NCBI GenBank assembly: GCA_021432635.1
Contig: MU270020.1
Span: 1,195,202 to 1,259,201, forward strand
Direction of reading: 5' to 3'
DNA length: 64,000 nucleotides
Source of the DNA: Thozetella sp. PMI_491
Lineage: Eukaryota > Ascomycota > Sordariomycetes > Chaetosphaeriales > Chaetosphaeriaceae
Under the pieces are notes generated by a model, which did no database searches, was not told the origin of the DNA, and saw only the letters and a list, made by a program, of their open reading frames with translations. The position numbers were made by a program, and so were the translations under genes. Below are positions 44,401-56,369 of this stretch, piece after piece (within the stretch, counting starts at the first letter, position 1; each line of letters opens with the position of its first letter).

Positions 44401-47400
44401 AGGACGGTGCTGAGACCGGAATATCCAGCCTCACGGAGCACAGCCTCCCACTCGTTTTCAGAGATCGAGGGGCACCATTTTCGGTTTGCTTCCACGCTGA
44501 GCCACCATCCCGGCAGTTGGCCGAAGGATAGAGGCAGCCACAAGAGATCTAACTGCGGTGTCAGTATCACGTTTTTAAGTGTACTGGGAATCACGCTTAC
44601 CTTGACGAATACCCTCATGCATTACCAACTTTCCGCCAGGTTTCAACAAGGACCGGAGATTAGAAAGAACCTTTTTCAGATCCGCTGTGGCATGGATGAC
44701 ATTCCCCGCGAATATGTAGTCGTAGACGCCTGGCTCGAAACCCTGCTCCGCAGCTTCATTCTCGATATTGAAAGTGCGAAACTCGAGAACGTTTCGCCAC
44801 TTCTTAAACTTGTCCTTGGCCTTTTCGAAGAACGCAGACGATACGTCGGTATACGTGTACTTTCCAATGGCGGTGTCGCTGGAAAACTTGTCGTCGAGGG
44901 CGGCAGAAGGACTCAAGGCCTTCAACACCGGCAGAGTCAAAGAACCTGTCCCGGCACCAATCTCGAGTATGTTCAAGTTGACCGTGTTATGGTGGACCAT
45001 CTCCAAGTATGCCGCTAGAAGAGTAGGTAGGTTGCCTGACTCAACCATATTCCTATACAGCGAATCGAGGATTTGGTCTTGCCCGAACATTAGGTGGAGA
45101 GGGTCCACCTCTTTCCTGAGAACACGGGCTAGATTTGTGCCCATACGGACCAGTAGTTTGCCGTCAGCATTTGCTTCTGAGATCTGGCGAAAGAGGTCGT
45201 CTCTCAGACCCTGATCCTCTGTGTACCGCCTCCATTCATCAATATCCAAATGAGGAAGGGTTCCAAGGTGCAAGTCTTCTCGTTGTTTGAGACACCAATC
45301 GTAGTACTTTCTGAAGTGGCCGTCGTAGTTCTCAGCCGGGTAGTCACGCAGTTCTTCCAGTGCCGCCGTGACAAACAGAATAGAAGCCAGCTGTAACTTT
45401 CTGAGGCTCTCCCTATAGCTCTTGTTGTCTTCGTCGGATGCAAGGGAAACACTTGGAAACCTGGGGCTTTTGACGAGTTCGAGATCTGGCCTCCACTCGA
45501 CGGTGTGGCAGAGCTTCTTCGCGTCGGTTGCCGTGATTTCTGATCCCAATGATGTAGTCGACCACCCGCGGACGGCAATCGCCTCCTCATCCCTCTCGCC
45601 ATCCCAAATGGTGATATCACTGTGGAATTTTTGGAAGCCCGTCTGTTTGGAGGCTCCAAACCCCCGATATTTGTATCCTGCAGTGCTGTCGATCTTGGCG
45701 GACATGCGAACCTCCTTGATAAAGGTAGGAACCATGGGCGCTCCGAGTGTGGTCTTGTCCGTAACATCAAGAACAGCTGGAAAGGTTAAGCTAAGTTCAA
45801 GAAGTGGTTTGGTTGGTAACATTACCTGCGATAAATAGATGCATCATGCCATCCATGGTGGAGGGGTGGATCATATGAGGATGGGCGAAGTTCTTGGGCA
45901 TCACTTTTGTAACTTCTGGCACCGTGATCACTGCGACAGCTTCGCCTTTGCCCTTGTTGACGCGGACATCCGATAGATTTTGGAACAGAGGGCCGAAGTG
46001 GAGGCCAATCGAGTCTAGATTGTCGTAGTTGATAGTTGTCGGTGTAGTGCAGCGTTGGAGGCTGTCCTCGAGCAGCCTTTTGGAAGCGTATGCCTCAGAC
46101 TCTTGCTCTAGGCCAGCATCTATGGGTCCTGTAGGGAGCTCGTAGCGTGTAGAGATATAGCCGGTGCAATGCTCCACCCAGTTGTTTGCGACAGGATTGT
46201 AACTAGTTACTCGCCATTGCCGCCACGACTTGGATTTCTCCAGGCTCGACTCGTCCATCGCGGACATGGCAAACTTGACTTCAACGCCGTCTTTGTCGTC
46301 GGGAACAATCAGTGCGCTTTTGATAGAGATGTCCTTGAGATGGAACCCGATTAACTTCAGGTCTGGCGCCGCGATTTGCTTGGATGCCTCTACTGCCATG
46401 ATGATATACCCGACGCTAGGAACTCACAGGTTAGTACAAGATAAAATCACCACTGTTGCGTGAGTTATCATACCCTGGGTAAACAATACTCCCTGTTACC
46501 TGTGAAAGAATTAGCATCTGGTCTTGGAATGCACTATTGGCCGCTCTCAAGAGCCGGGAACAACTAACCACGTGGTCTCTCAGCCAAGGCTGCTCCGAAA
46601 TTCGGATGAAGTTCCGCCAGGCTGGCTCATCGATGTTCCAGTCAGGCACTGGAGCTCCGAATAGATCATGGCGCGGATGTTTCCGGAGGCGGAAATTGCG
46701 GCTCAGCCTACTCTCGTACCATGTCGTTTGGCTATGATTGAAGACGTAAGGGGGCAGGTTGACGAGCATCTCCGACGGTCTCCCATCGACATCCCACTTC
46801 GAAGCCCGGTTCACACGGCTGAGATCCACAGGAGTGCCACGTGCATATAGTGCACCGACAGAGTTCAGTATCGTGTCGGTTCCAGGAGAATTTCGATCCA
46901 GCACGGCGTAGTACCCGACAGGCTGGGAGCCAACAGACTGGGAGGCTAGTACCTCCTTGATGGCACTTCGAAGCGCAGAGTGAGGGCCGATTTCGACGAT
47001 CTCTTGGACCATGGTGTTGCTAGTGTTGACCCGCAGCGAACCCTTCGAGCTCTCGAGTGTCATGCTGAGCAACGCGTCCGTGAAGCGTACCGGAGAGACC
47101 AAGTTGTCGACCCAGTATTGTGCGGTCAAGTCGTCATCAACGCGTGTGCCCGTGACGCTGGAATACATGTCCGTTCTGGAAGCCGCTGCGGGCTTTTCCA
47201 TTTCTCCTAGGAGGCTTAAGTATTCATCTGCAACAGCCTTCATATGTGCCGAATGGTACGCCGTCTTGATCTTCAAAATTCTGGCAAAGATTCCTTGCTG
47301 ATCCAAGATTTTTCCTAGGGCTTGAACCTTTGCCGTGTCTCCGGAGACGGTGTAGTTCTTGGGGCTGTTATGACAAGCAACGGTCAATGTGCCGGTTAGT

Positions 47401-49872
47401 TCGTCGTCAATCTTCTGAAGATAGCCTCTTAGATCTGTAAGTGGCAAGCCGACAGCAATCATGGCACCATCGGAAGTCACTTTGCTTGAGACATAGCCGC
47501 GATAGTAAGCTACTTTCCAAGCGTTTTTCCGTGTGATCTTTCCGGCGGAATAAGCAGCGGCTATCTCGCCCGATGAATGACCGACGACTCGAGTCGGATG
47601 TAGATTCCAAGAAGACAGAAGATCCACAATCGCAACTTGAATAGCTGTACATGCTGGGTGGGCGAGAAACGGGCTGTCAAGCTTAGACTCAGCTTTATCT
47701 TTGAGGAGTTCATCTGTTTGACGCTAGTTAGTTCTATGGTTCCGTAGCTGCCATATCTTTACAAGTCGACGGCTTACCGAATAGCGACCATGTGCTGCCC
47801 AAGGCTTGCATATATTCCGAAGATTCTTGCAAACTGTTCTTGAACACAGGGTAGATCAAGAGCTCACGGCCCATGGCATACCACTGCGCGCCCTGTCCAG
47901 TGAAGACAAAGCCGATGTTTGGTGCACCTCTTGTCCGAACAGGCTTAGTGGCCGGGATTTCTTTGGAGAAGTTCTCGAGAAGTTCTTCCAAGGTGCTCGC
48001 TAGATAGTATGAGCGCCATGGGAACGGAGTACGCTTGTCTGCAAGGGTGTAAGCGAGTTCCTGGAGGAAGTTTCGGCCCTTGATAGATATTGGCTGGTCC
48101 GAGTTGCCGTAGTATTGAGCAAGGGCTTGAGCATTCCGCAGTACTCCGGCCTCATCGAATGAGGAGAGGGTAAAGAGGAGTGGCGGAGGCTGACTAGGAG
48201 CTGAGCCACTATTGCCATTGGCTTCATTCTCGATTTTATGGGCTCCGTTACCATTGACGTGGGCTCCATTGCCGTTGACGTTGGCCCCGTTCGTGTTGAC
48301 ATCGGCTACGTTCCCATTGACGTCGGAATGATCGCCGTTCGCGGGTTTGTCGTTATAATTATGGTCGTTTGTAGAACTGTTTCCTAAGCCATTGACTTTC
48401 TCAGTCATTGTGCCATGATTTGCCTCGGTACGGTGGAGTCCGGAAAGCTCATGAGACTTTAGGTAGTGACAGGCATCTTGCAGGACAACGTGGCCGTTGG
48501 TTCCCGAGAAACCGAAAGAGTTAATGGAAAGTTGCCGCATGCCAGGTGATGTCCATGGCATGGGTTCCAGAGGTAACTTCAACTTCCACTTATCAATGGG
48601 GATCTTGGGGTTTACCTTCTCAAAGTTTGTGTTTGGAGGAATGATGCCAGACTCCAGGATCATAACGGACTTAATAATTCCAGCCAAGCCCGAGGCCCCT
48701 TCGGTATGGCCAATGGCGGATTTGACGGCCCCTACTACCAAAGGGGACTCTCGACTGGAAGATTTAAAAGCATTTGCAATGGCCCTCGCCTCAATCGGAT
48801 CTCCTGCGGCAGTTCCGGTGGCATGAGCTTCGATATAAGCTGTGTCGTCGAGACTCAGATTCGCCCGGCTGTACACCTCGTGAATCATTCGCTCCTGTGC
48901 TGGTGCACTTGGTAACGTGATGCCTGGCGTTCTACCGTCTTGGTTCAGTCCGGTTGCGCGCACAACTGCGCGGATTGTATCGCCGTCGCGGAGAGCAGTG
49001 GATAATCTTTTCAGAACAACGGTGGCGACACCTTCGCCCCGCGAATATCCACTTGCGCGGTGGTCGAAGCTGTAAGACTTCCCATCGCGAGCGAGAAATC
49101 CATGATGGTCCATGGCAAACCAATCCGTAGGATAGGTAAAGACATTGACGCCACAGATCAAGGACATGTCGGATTCGTTGTCGCGTAAGCTCTGGGCGCC
49201 TAGGTGGAAAGCCACCATACTACTGGAGCAAGCAGTGTCCACTGTGAGACTCGGGCCCTTGAAATCGAAGAACCAGCTGATTCGGCCCGAGAGGATGGAG
49301 TTACTAGTCCCCATGGGCTTGTATTTGAGTTTGATCTCCGGATCACTGCCCAGGAGTTGGAGATAGTCGTGATTGAAACCACTACTGAAGACAGAGGTGT
49401 TCGAGCCCATTGCCTGGTCTAAGGTAATGCCGGCTAATATAAGGAGTCAGCTGCCAATGCAAAGCAAAAATGGCTTGGAACAGTTGATCACGAACCATTC
49501 TCGAGAGCGTGATACACGTTTTCCATCAGCAACCGTTGTTGCGGATCTAGAGACATCACCTCGCTCTTTGTGACGCTGAAGAACTGGTGGTCAAACTCGG
49601 CGGGATCCCCGCGCATGAAATGTCCGCCTTGGACATGAAACTAGCGATGAGTGTAAATAATTACAAGTCTCCTAGGATATTTAAGGAGACAATAGACATA
49701 CGCTGCCGCCATGCTCCACGTCTGGGTGGTAGTGGCCGTCCATGTCGAACCTGTCTTTAGGGAACGGCGTCATCGCGGGCTTCCCGCTCATGAGAAGCTT
49801 CCAGAAGTTCTCATTGGTATCGCCCTCTTGGGGGAACCTGCAAGCCATGCCGATGATGGCGAGTGGCTCCAT
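41493..49872 (-). CDS. Highly reducing type I polyketide synthase
   Basis: Nine exons (49702-49872, 49496-49640, 47778-49433, 46569-47713, 46474-46499, 45826-46415, 44601-45776, 42402-44548, 41493-42338) keep frame to 2633 aa. Domains in order: KS (catalytic Cys174 in VDTACSSS, EAHATGT, AIGHTEGASG); AT (TGQGAQWYAMG, active Ser in VGHSSGE near 705); DH (His1038 in LRDHVVTGSIVYPG, Asp1236 in STMDG); C-methyltransferase (LEIGAGTG near 1516); ER (HAAAGGVGQAAIQLA near 2000); KR (GGLGGLG, Tyr2407 in NRSQANYAAGNTY); ACP (Ser2582 in GVDSLVA). All key motifs are intact, so a fully reduced, alpha-methylated chain is expected. There is no thioesterase domain; the FSH-type hydrolase nearby could release the product. 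A KS-AT linker holds heptapeptide repeats. Confidence 0.96.
48244..48327 (-). repeat. 21-bp coding repeat in the PKS linker
   Basis: About four copies of a 21-bp unit encode a seven-residue VNGNGA-type repeat between the KS and AT domains (roughly residues 474-502). Units are diverged by several bases each. Confidence 0.8.
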
Positions 49873-51374
49873 GATAGCGGCTTGGTACCAAATAGGTACT
49901 CTAATGCTGATGCTAAATTGAAGAATGCTATAGACAATACCGCCCTCACTTTTAGCTTTAACACCGAAGGTATTGGTTGACCTCTCTCTATATATATTCG
50001 AGTTGGCTCTTCTATATGCACTCATGCGCGTTTTGTAGAAGTACAGTAGCCGTCCACGTACTCTGGGAAGTAGTCTCGAAGGATCAAATGCAGATGTATC
50101 ATACACGCGGCTCACTTTGAGTACGGCAGCGTGCAATATATTGAGTTACATGTACAGATAAAGAGTGAGCAGCAGAGAACTCACTGTGGAGCACCCTCTC
50201 CAAGCAGTCATCCCGTAAAGGCCGGCTGTCCGCGAGTGACCGACTGGGTTGTGCGCTTCCGCTAATTGAAGTATCGCCGAGGGCTCCGTTACCGACGCAA
50301 ACGGCTCGGGTTTCTATGGGGAAAGGTCCGGCGGCTCCGAGGCCAGTGCGGTCGGCGGGCACAACCAGAAAAGGCAATGGGAACGCCGATGTAACTACCT
50401 AGGTACCTTCGGGGCTCCTTCCTTGCCAGGATATCCGAGCTCGTGCGCGTTCGGGGAACAACCACCCCAGAGATGGAGCTTGGGGACGGGCTCTATGCCC
50501 CCCTCCCTCCAACCTCAAGAGGACAGCATAATTGAGCGAGAATTTACCTAGATCGCTTCTCTAGCTGCTCATTATAATGCCTCGGGCCTTCTCCGGGCTT
50601 AATGGTCGGGGTCGAGGTTACACCTGAGGGTTAGTGAGGTAAAGCCGACGACAGCTGTACGACTAGTGGGTACCTCGCCTATTATACAGGAGTCGTATGT
50701 GGCCCAGTAGGGCCATACGTGCCCCTACAACCTGAGCACATGAGCGTTAGCAAGGTACGTCAGACAATAGCCTCGCCGCACGCTTAGGCAGCTGCGTCAA
50801 TTTCGGACGCAAGTAGTATTCCTTCCGCTCCAGCTCTAGTGTGGCTCGAGTCGTGTAAATCCGCACTAACCCCAGATAGGAAATATGGCGGGTGCTACTA
50901 TAACTGCACTATTCCACGAGTCCGAGGTTCTTTCTTAGCCGCGAGTTGGACGAAATTGGTATCTGGTAGGCCGGAGCCTGCAGAAATTTCGGCTCTCCGG
51001 GCTCTGCATTCACTAAATCCTACTCCTGCGCGCAGTAGCATCGCAGAGCATTGTGCTACCACTTAAGTTGCTCGATTCGGACAGATGGCGAGCTTTTGTA
51101 CCGGGTATCCGCTACTATATGGAGTATGCGTCAGCCTTCCGGGATGCTCGGGAGGGTCCGCTAAGGTTAAACCAGGTTGCGGGGATGGATCTAGATCTGG
51201 GGGCGACGTAAGCTGAGACAGGGGATGGAGATGGGTATCAGAGGATTGCACAAGACGCAAGCCGGTTATCTTTTATTTTGTTTTTATTTTATTTTATTGT
51301 ACTTTTTCTTGAAAAATGTCTTGACCGCTGCGGCTTGCGGAAGGGTCGCTTGTAAGGAATTTGCATTCGTCAAC
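49873..51374. promoter_or_regulatory. Divergent promoter region, PKS and GH65 genes
   Basis: The PKS starts at 49872 (minus) and the GH65 gene at 51375 (plus), so this 1.5-kb region carries both promoters. A ctctatatatattcg stretch at about 49984-49998 lies roughly 115 bp upstream of the PKS start and could be its TATA element. A T-rich run of tttta repeats (51268-51311) precedes the GH65 start. No gene supported inside. Confidence 0.45.
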
Positions 51375-54300
51375 ATGTGCTACTGGATACCCGTGGTGTT
51401 TATGGCCCTTTGCGGCTGCACTGGGGCGGACAACTCATACGAGCCTAGTGACTGGACCCTTTCTACAGACGACTTTGTCCCTAATCACTACCAGAGCTCT
51501 CCGTACGTAGCTAATGGCTATTTTGGACAGCGACTCCCTGTAGAGGGGGTCGGCTACTGGGTCTATCGTGACAATTCTACAGGTGGCTATTTGCTGGATT
51601 GTAAGTAATCATTGTCGATAACCTCTATACCTATGCCTCACGGAGGCTTACAACGATGTAACCATGGCAGCCTGGCCATTGGACCAGCCCCGTGCTACCT
51701 TTGGAACGATTTCTGGATTTTGGGATGTACAGCAGAATATCACACATGCGATTCTTCCCGATAATCTGAAACGAGGTGGGGAGTCGGTCATAAGTGGGAT
51801 ACCTGACTGGACCGGCCTGACCGTGACCACTTCTGGTGGTGAGAGCTATCAGGCCGGCGTATCTACCTCGGCCGTCACAAGCTTCCATCAGTCAATGTCG
51901 ATTCGGAATGGGATTGTACAAACCAACGTCACGTGGAGCCCGACAGTGGGCGCTGCTCGTTACCAGCTCAACTATACTGTTCTCGCCCATCGGGATCGTC
52001 TCAACTTGGGGATAGTTCGTTTAGATATTGCCGTTGATCAGGATACCAGCTTCAAGATTACTGATATTCTCGATGGGGCCGGCGCTGTCAGGGCGGACTT
52101 CTACAACAAATCGCTCCAGGGGAATGCCACCATCTGGACGAGCGTGAGCCCATGGGGGATTGACTACTGCCAGGCCCATGTGGTTTCCGCCGTCAAGTTT
52201 GAGTGCCTCAACGGAGATGAATTGGCGCGAGCTTCTGATTCTAGACACGATGGTTCTGAATACCCGTGGGTATCGAGAAACGCGAGCACGATCGCACAAA
52301 GCTGGGACTGGAGCTTGAAACAAGGCGAGATCATGACAGTTTACAAGTTCGTCGGCATTGCTTCCACCACTTCCTTCCCAGAACAGACACTTTCTGTTGC
52401 TCAAGCGGCAGCGGTGACGGCGCGAGATACTGCATGGGACCAAATAATCTTTGAGCACACGAGGAAGTGGGATGCTGCTTGGGACGATGCAGATATACTT
52501 ATACCAGATGACGAAGAGCTGCAAACCCGCACAAGAGCCTCCATATTCCATATTTTGACCAACCTCCTTCCAGAAGACGCCGGTCTCTCGCAGAACTCCA
52601 TTTCAGTTGGCGGGCTCTCCAGCGACTCATATGCCGGACTGATATTCTGGGACGCCGATACATGGATATATCCGCCACTGCTAGCTCTGCACCCACAGTA
52701 CGCTACGACTATTAACGGCTACCGACAAAGAATGCTGAATCAAGCAACTCAAAATGCACTGTTATATAATTACTCAGGGGCCCTCTATCCCTGGACGAGC
52801 GGGCGGTTTGGTAATTGTACGGGTACCGGAGTGTGCAAAGGTTACCAGTACCACCTTAACACCGACATTGCCCTGTCCCATTGGCAATATTTCTTGCATA
52901 CGAATGATCGAACTTGGCTTGCTGGAAAAGGGTGGCCAGTTATCAAGAGTGTAGCGGACATGTTCGCTGCATATGTCTCTCACAACGCTACATCCGGTAA
53001 ATACGAGACAATTCAATTGGCAGAGCCAGTAAGTGACCCGTGTCCTATTCAATTTTCTGGAATGCATACTGAATATGAGAAAGGACGAGTTTGCCTATAA
53101 CATCAAGAACGGTGCCTTTACCAACGCTGCCATAAAACAGCTATTAGGAAACTGGGCACCAGCAGCAGCAAAGGAGCTTGGACTAGATGTGCCTACAAAC
53201 TGGTCAGATATTGCGCGGAATATGTACATTCCGTTCAATCAGGAAGACCAAATCATCATTGAGTTCGATGGAATGGATGGTACTTGGGAGGTGAAACAGG
53301 CTAGCGTTGGGTTGATCAACTACCCATTGGGATTCCAGTTGAGCGAGACGCAAGCTAGGAACGATGTTGCTTATGTGAGTCTTTTTGCAAGCAAATAGAG
53401 GCACAGATAGAACGCTAACATATTCAATATTCCAGTACTCTTCTGTGAATACCGAAGACGGCCCAGCTATGACTTGGTCAATATATGCGATCTCAGAAGC
53501 ACAACTACAGCAGAAGGGATGTGCCGCGTATACCTATCTCCAACGATCGTCGGAGTCTTACATTCGGCAACCTTTTTACCAATTCAGTGAGACCATGATG
53601 GATACCCAGCTTCCAGGAGTCGACAACCCCGCATTCATCTTCGGACTCAACCCTGCGTTTCCGTTCCTCACTGGGGCTGGTGGGTTCCTCCAAGTCTTCA
53701 CCCACGGCTTTACCGGCATGCGGCCTAGCCAGGACGCATTTTACCTGGATCCCACACTTCCGCCCCAGCTGCCGAGCGGGATACGCATCAAAGGGATGAA
53801 GTGGCAAGGTGCTGTCTTTGACGTGTTTATCGAGAGTGAGAATACTACCGTTACTCGGCAGCCAGACGCCAGTAGTTCATCTGGCTCTCAACCATATACT
53901 GCTGTGAAGATCACCGTGGGAATTCCAGAGACAAAAGAGTATCTCCTGTCAGTAGGAGAGTCTATAGTGGTTCCAACAAGACGCCCGCATTTCGATCCAG
54001 CAGACAAGGACGTCGCATTATGCAGGAAGGTCACCTCGGAAAATAGCTGGGCGCCAGGAAATTACCCTTACTCGATCGTCGATGGTTCCAACTCAACTGT
54101 CTGGCAACCGATCAGCCCGGAGGAAGCATCAGCCACTATTGACCTCGGCACCCCACGAATGGTTTCCAAAATTACGATCAACTGGGCAGGCGTGCCTCCG
54201 TCCACATTTAGCGTCTGGGGCAAACGGAACGGATGCACCGATTTTGAGCAGCTATCTGCCGATCAAAGGGTTCAAATATCCGCCCCATATAACCCCGAGG

Positions 54301-54455
54301 AAGCCCGACGGGTGCGAATACGCAGTGGCAACACAACAGAGGTCATTTTGCCTCAAACAACTCAAGTGCGGTTTCTGCAGCTAACGATAGAGGGATCTCA
54401 CGTTGCGGATGGACTTGGTGCCACTGTCGCGGCAGTGCGTATCGAGGGTATGTAA
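51375..54455 (+). CDS. Secreted GH65 acid-trehalase-like protein, probable catalytic change
   Basis: Exons 51375-51600, 51671-53028, 53084-53374 and 53436-54455 encode 964 aa. A signal peptide (MCYWIPVVFMALCGCTGA) suggests a secreted or vacuolar protein. The GH65 fold is shown by the N-terminal SPYVANGYFGQRLP and SWPLDQPRATFGTISGFWD, then SVGGLSSDSYAGLIFWDADT. In acid trehalases the general acid is, from memory of the family, the Glu of an ExH(I/L)N.DI motif; here it reads GYQYHLNTDI, with Gln468. The last ~120 residues (TVWQPISPEEASATIDLG, SVWGKRNG) resemble a discoidin-like domain. Trehalose hydrolysis is the family reaction, but the substitution makes an altered or lost activity plausible. 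It converges on the FSH hydrolase with 48 bp between stop codons. Confidence 0.85.
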
Positions 54456-54503
54456 AGTCAAAATATCGACTACAAGAACGAGTCAGAGAACTATAGAAGC
54501 TAC

Positions 54504-55490
54504 CTAGGCCGATTCTGCTAGCTCAGCAATCGCCTGTGCAATCTTTCGCATCTCTTCCTGACCCCTTGGGAAATCGTGCCCAAAACGATGGTAATGTTCT
54601 CTTGCGAGAGACCCATCGCAGAGATTGAACAGATTTAAGCCGAGATTAGGGTCTAGTTCGTTCGGGCAGCGAATGTGGAGAGTCGGCACATCGATGAGCA
54701 CGCCATCCAGCTCGCCTTCGTACCTTGTCAGACCCAGCCCTCCATCCGTGAGAAACGGGCGCCCATCTAACAGCTGTCCTGTCTGGATAGCCTCGATCTC
54801 TTTCTTCCGGGACACAATAGCCGCTTCGGCAACCTCTCGGTTGTCGCCTTTGCGCACCCGCATGTTTGATGGGCGCAGATAGGTTGCTTCTAGCTCTTTG
54901 TAAAGGACCTCTGATCCCACGATGTCCCCCGCTGTTGCTGCTTCTTCCATCGGAAAGGCCTTTAATGGAGTACCTCCATTGATGAAAATCGCAAACCGGA
55001 ACAAGGGCTCGCCTGTGTCTTTTTGGCTGTGCCGGATCATCGCTTGGGCAGCAAATGCCGCCCCTCCCGAGTAGCCCAGCACACCGTCGAACCCACCTTC
55101 TTGCTCGATGAGCTCCAACAAGCGTAACTCGGAGTCGCGGACAGATGTAGGGACTAGTGGATTGTAATACGCGTACTGAGGTAGGTTGGAAAATTGTGCA
55201 GTGTAGATCGACCAGTTTCCTAAGGCAGGCCGTGCTTAATGCTCAGGATTCTAGGTGAAAAGTCTTCGCTACACACCTTCCGTATGTACCTCGGTTCCTT
55301 GGACAAAGTCAAAGGTGTAATCATCTAGATTGCTTCGTAGTGAGGCTGTTTGGGCCTGGAAGATCTATCATTTTCCACCTTAAGTCAGTCGATTGCCCTA
55401 GAAACTAAGCTGGGACCTCCACTATAGCAGAGTGCGCGAAATTCCAACCTCGTTATTGGAGCCACGTCCATGAAGGCAAAGAATCTTCAT
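54504..55490 (-). CDS. FSH1-family serine hydrolase, candidate PKS-releasing enzyme
   Basis: Exons 55449-55490, 55277-55364 and 54504-55219 encode 281 aa. The first exon gives MKILCLHGRGSNNE, the oxyanion-side strand of FSH1 proteins, followed by IFQAQTASLRSNL and TFDFVQGTEVHTEGNWS. The nucleophile is the Ser of GVLGYSGGAA, the base His is in RFGHDFPRG, and an Asp in the PTLHIRCPNELDPN segment is a plausible third member. FSH1-like hydrolases such as LovG release chains from highly reducing PKSs that lack a thioesterase. The gene sits two genes from such a PKS, so the same role is proposed. It is divergent from the P450. Confidence 0.88.
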
Positions 55491-56369
55491 CTTGAATTAA
55501 TAAAATCCAATCTAGTAAAATAATAGTGTTTAGGAAATATGGTAATGGTTGAAAAGGGAGACTGTATGATAAAAAGTATGGAGGATGTAATGTCGAGCAC
55601 TCGTATTTCCTAATTGCTTTAGCGCGTCGAGGATGTTTCCTATATAGGTTAATGGAAATGAGTCGGCCATCCTGTAACTTTGAAAGTTACATTTCCGGGT
55701 CCGTGGCACCTCCTCGCCTCACCTCGTACAGATGTATATACGGCCGAAGCGTTCGCTCAGATTTGTACCCTGCAGCTTTCCGCCTTAACCTATGGATCAC
55801 GCGCCGCAAACTCGGACCGACATGGTTTCACACTACTTCTCAGCATGGTACTTTCGACTTTAGAACTTTGTTGGGCGCTATCTGTGACTAAACGATGTTT
55901 ATTGTCGCCTTGTGTCGGGTCACTCGGTCGGGTACAGCAGAATCGACCAATGTGCAGTCCTAAGTGTAGATTTTGTGACAGTAGTTATGAGGCGTCCGAA
56001 TAAGTCCGACACCCTCCGGGAGCCTCGGCGGCACTATAGGTTCGTGTCAAGCGGCTAAGGTATACCCTACTGGTGATTGATGCACGAGACCGGTGCGATC
56101 AGCCCCACTGGATATTTTCCTAATGCAGTTTCGCACTACCTATTGAGATTGAACGAAACCGAACTAGTTAGCTTGCGCTCTTCCGCTTTCTAATGTGACT
56201 TCTCTTTCTTTTCAAAGTCATACCCTCACCAAGTGTCGCGAACTCGCCACAACCTCTCTTTCCTTAATCCAAGGGGAGGTTTCAAATTTCAAAGAAAACT
56301 CTGACTGGAAAGAGCACTGGCTTGACCCCAGGCAGCTTGTTTTGGATAGCACCTAAGCTGAATAGCACG
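55491..56369. promoter_or_regulatory. Divergent promoter region, FSH hydrolase and P450
   Basis: These 879 bp lie between two divergent start codons and should drive both genes. The left 100 bp is AT-rich. No gene or specific operator was supported. Confidence 0.45.

Noticed and set aside
51225-51374. Upstream extension of the GH65 protein
   Set aside because: The frame is open, but starting at 51375 gives a normal signal peptide; the extension places a hydrophobic stretch ahead of it.
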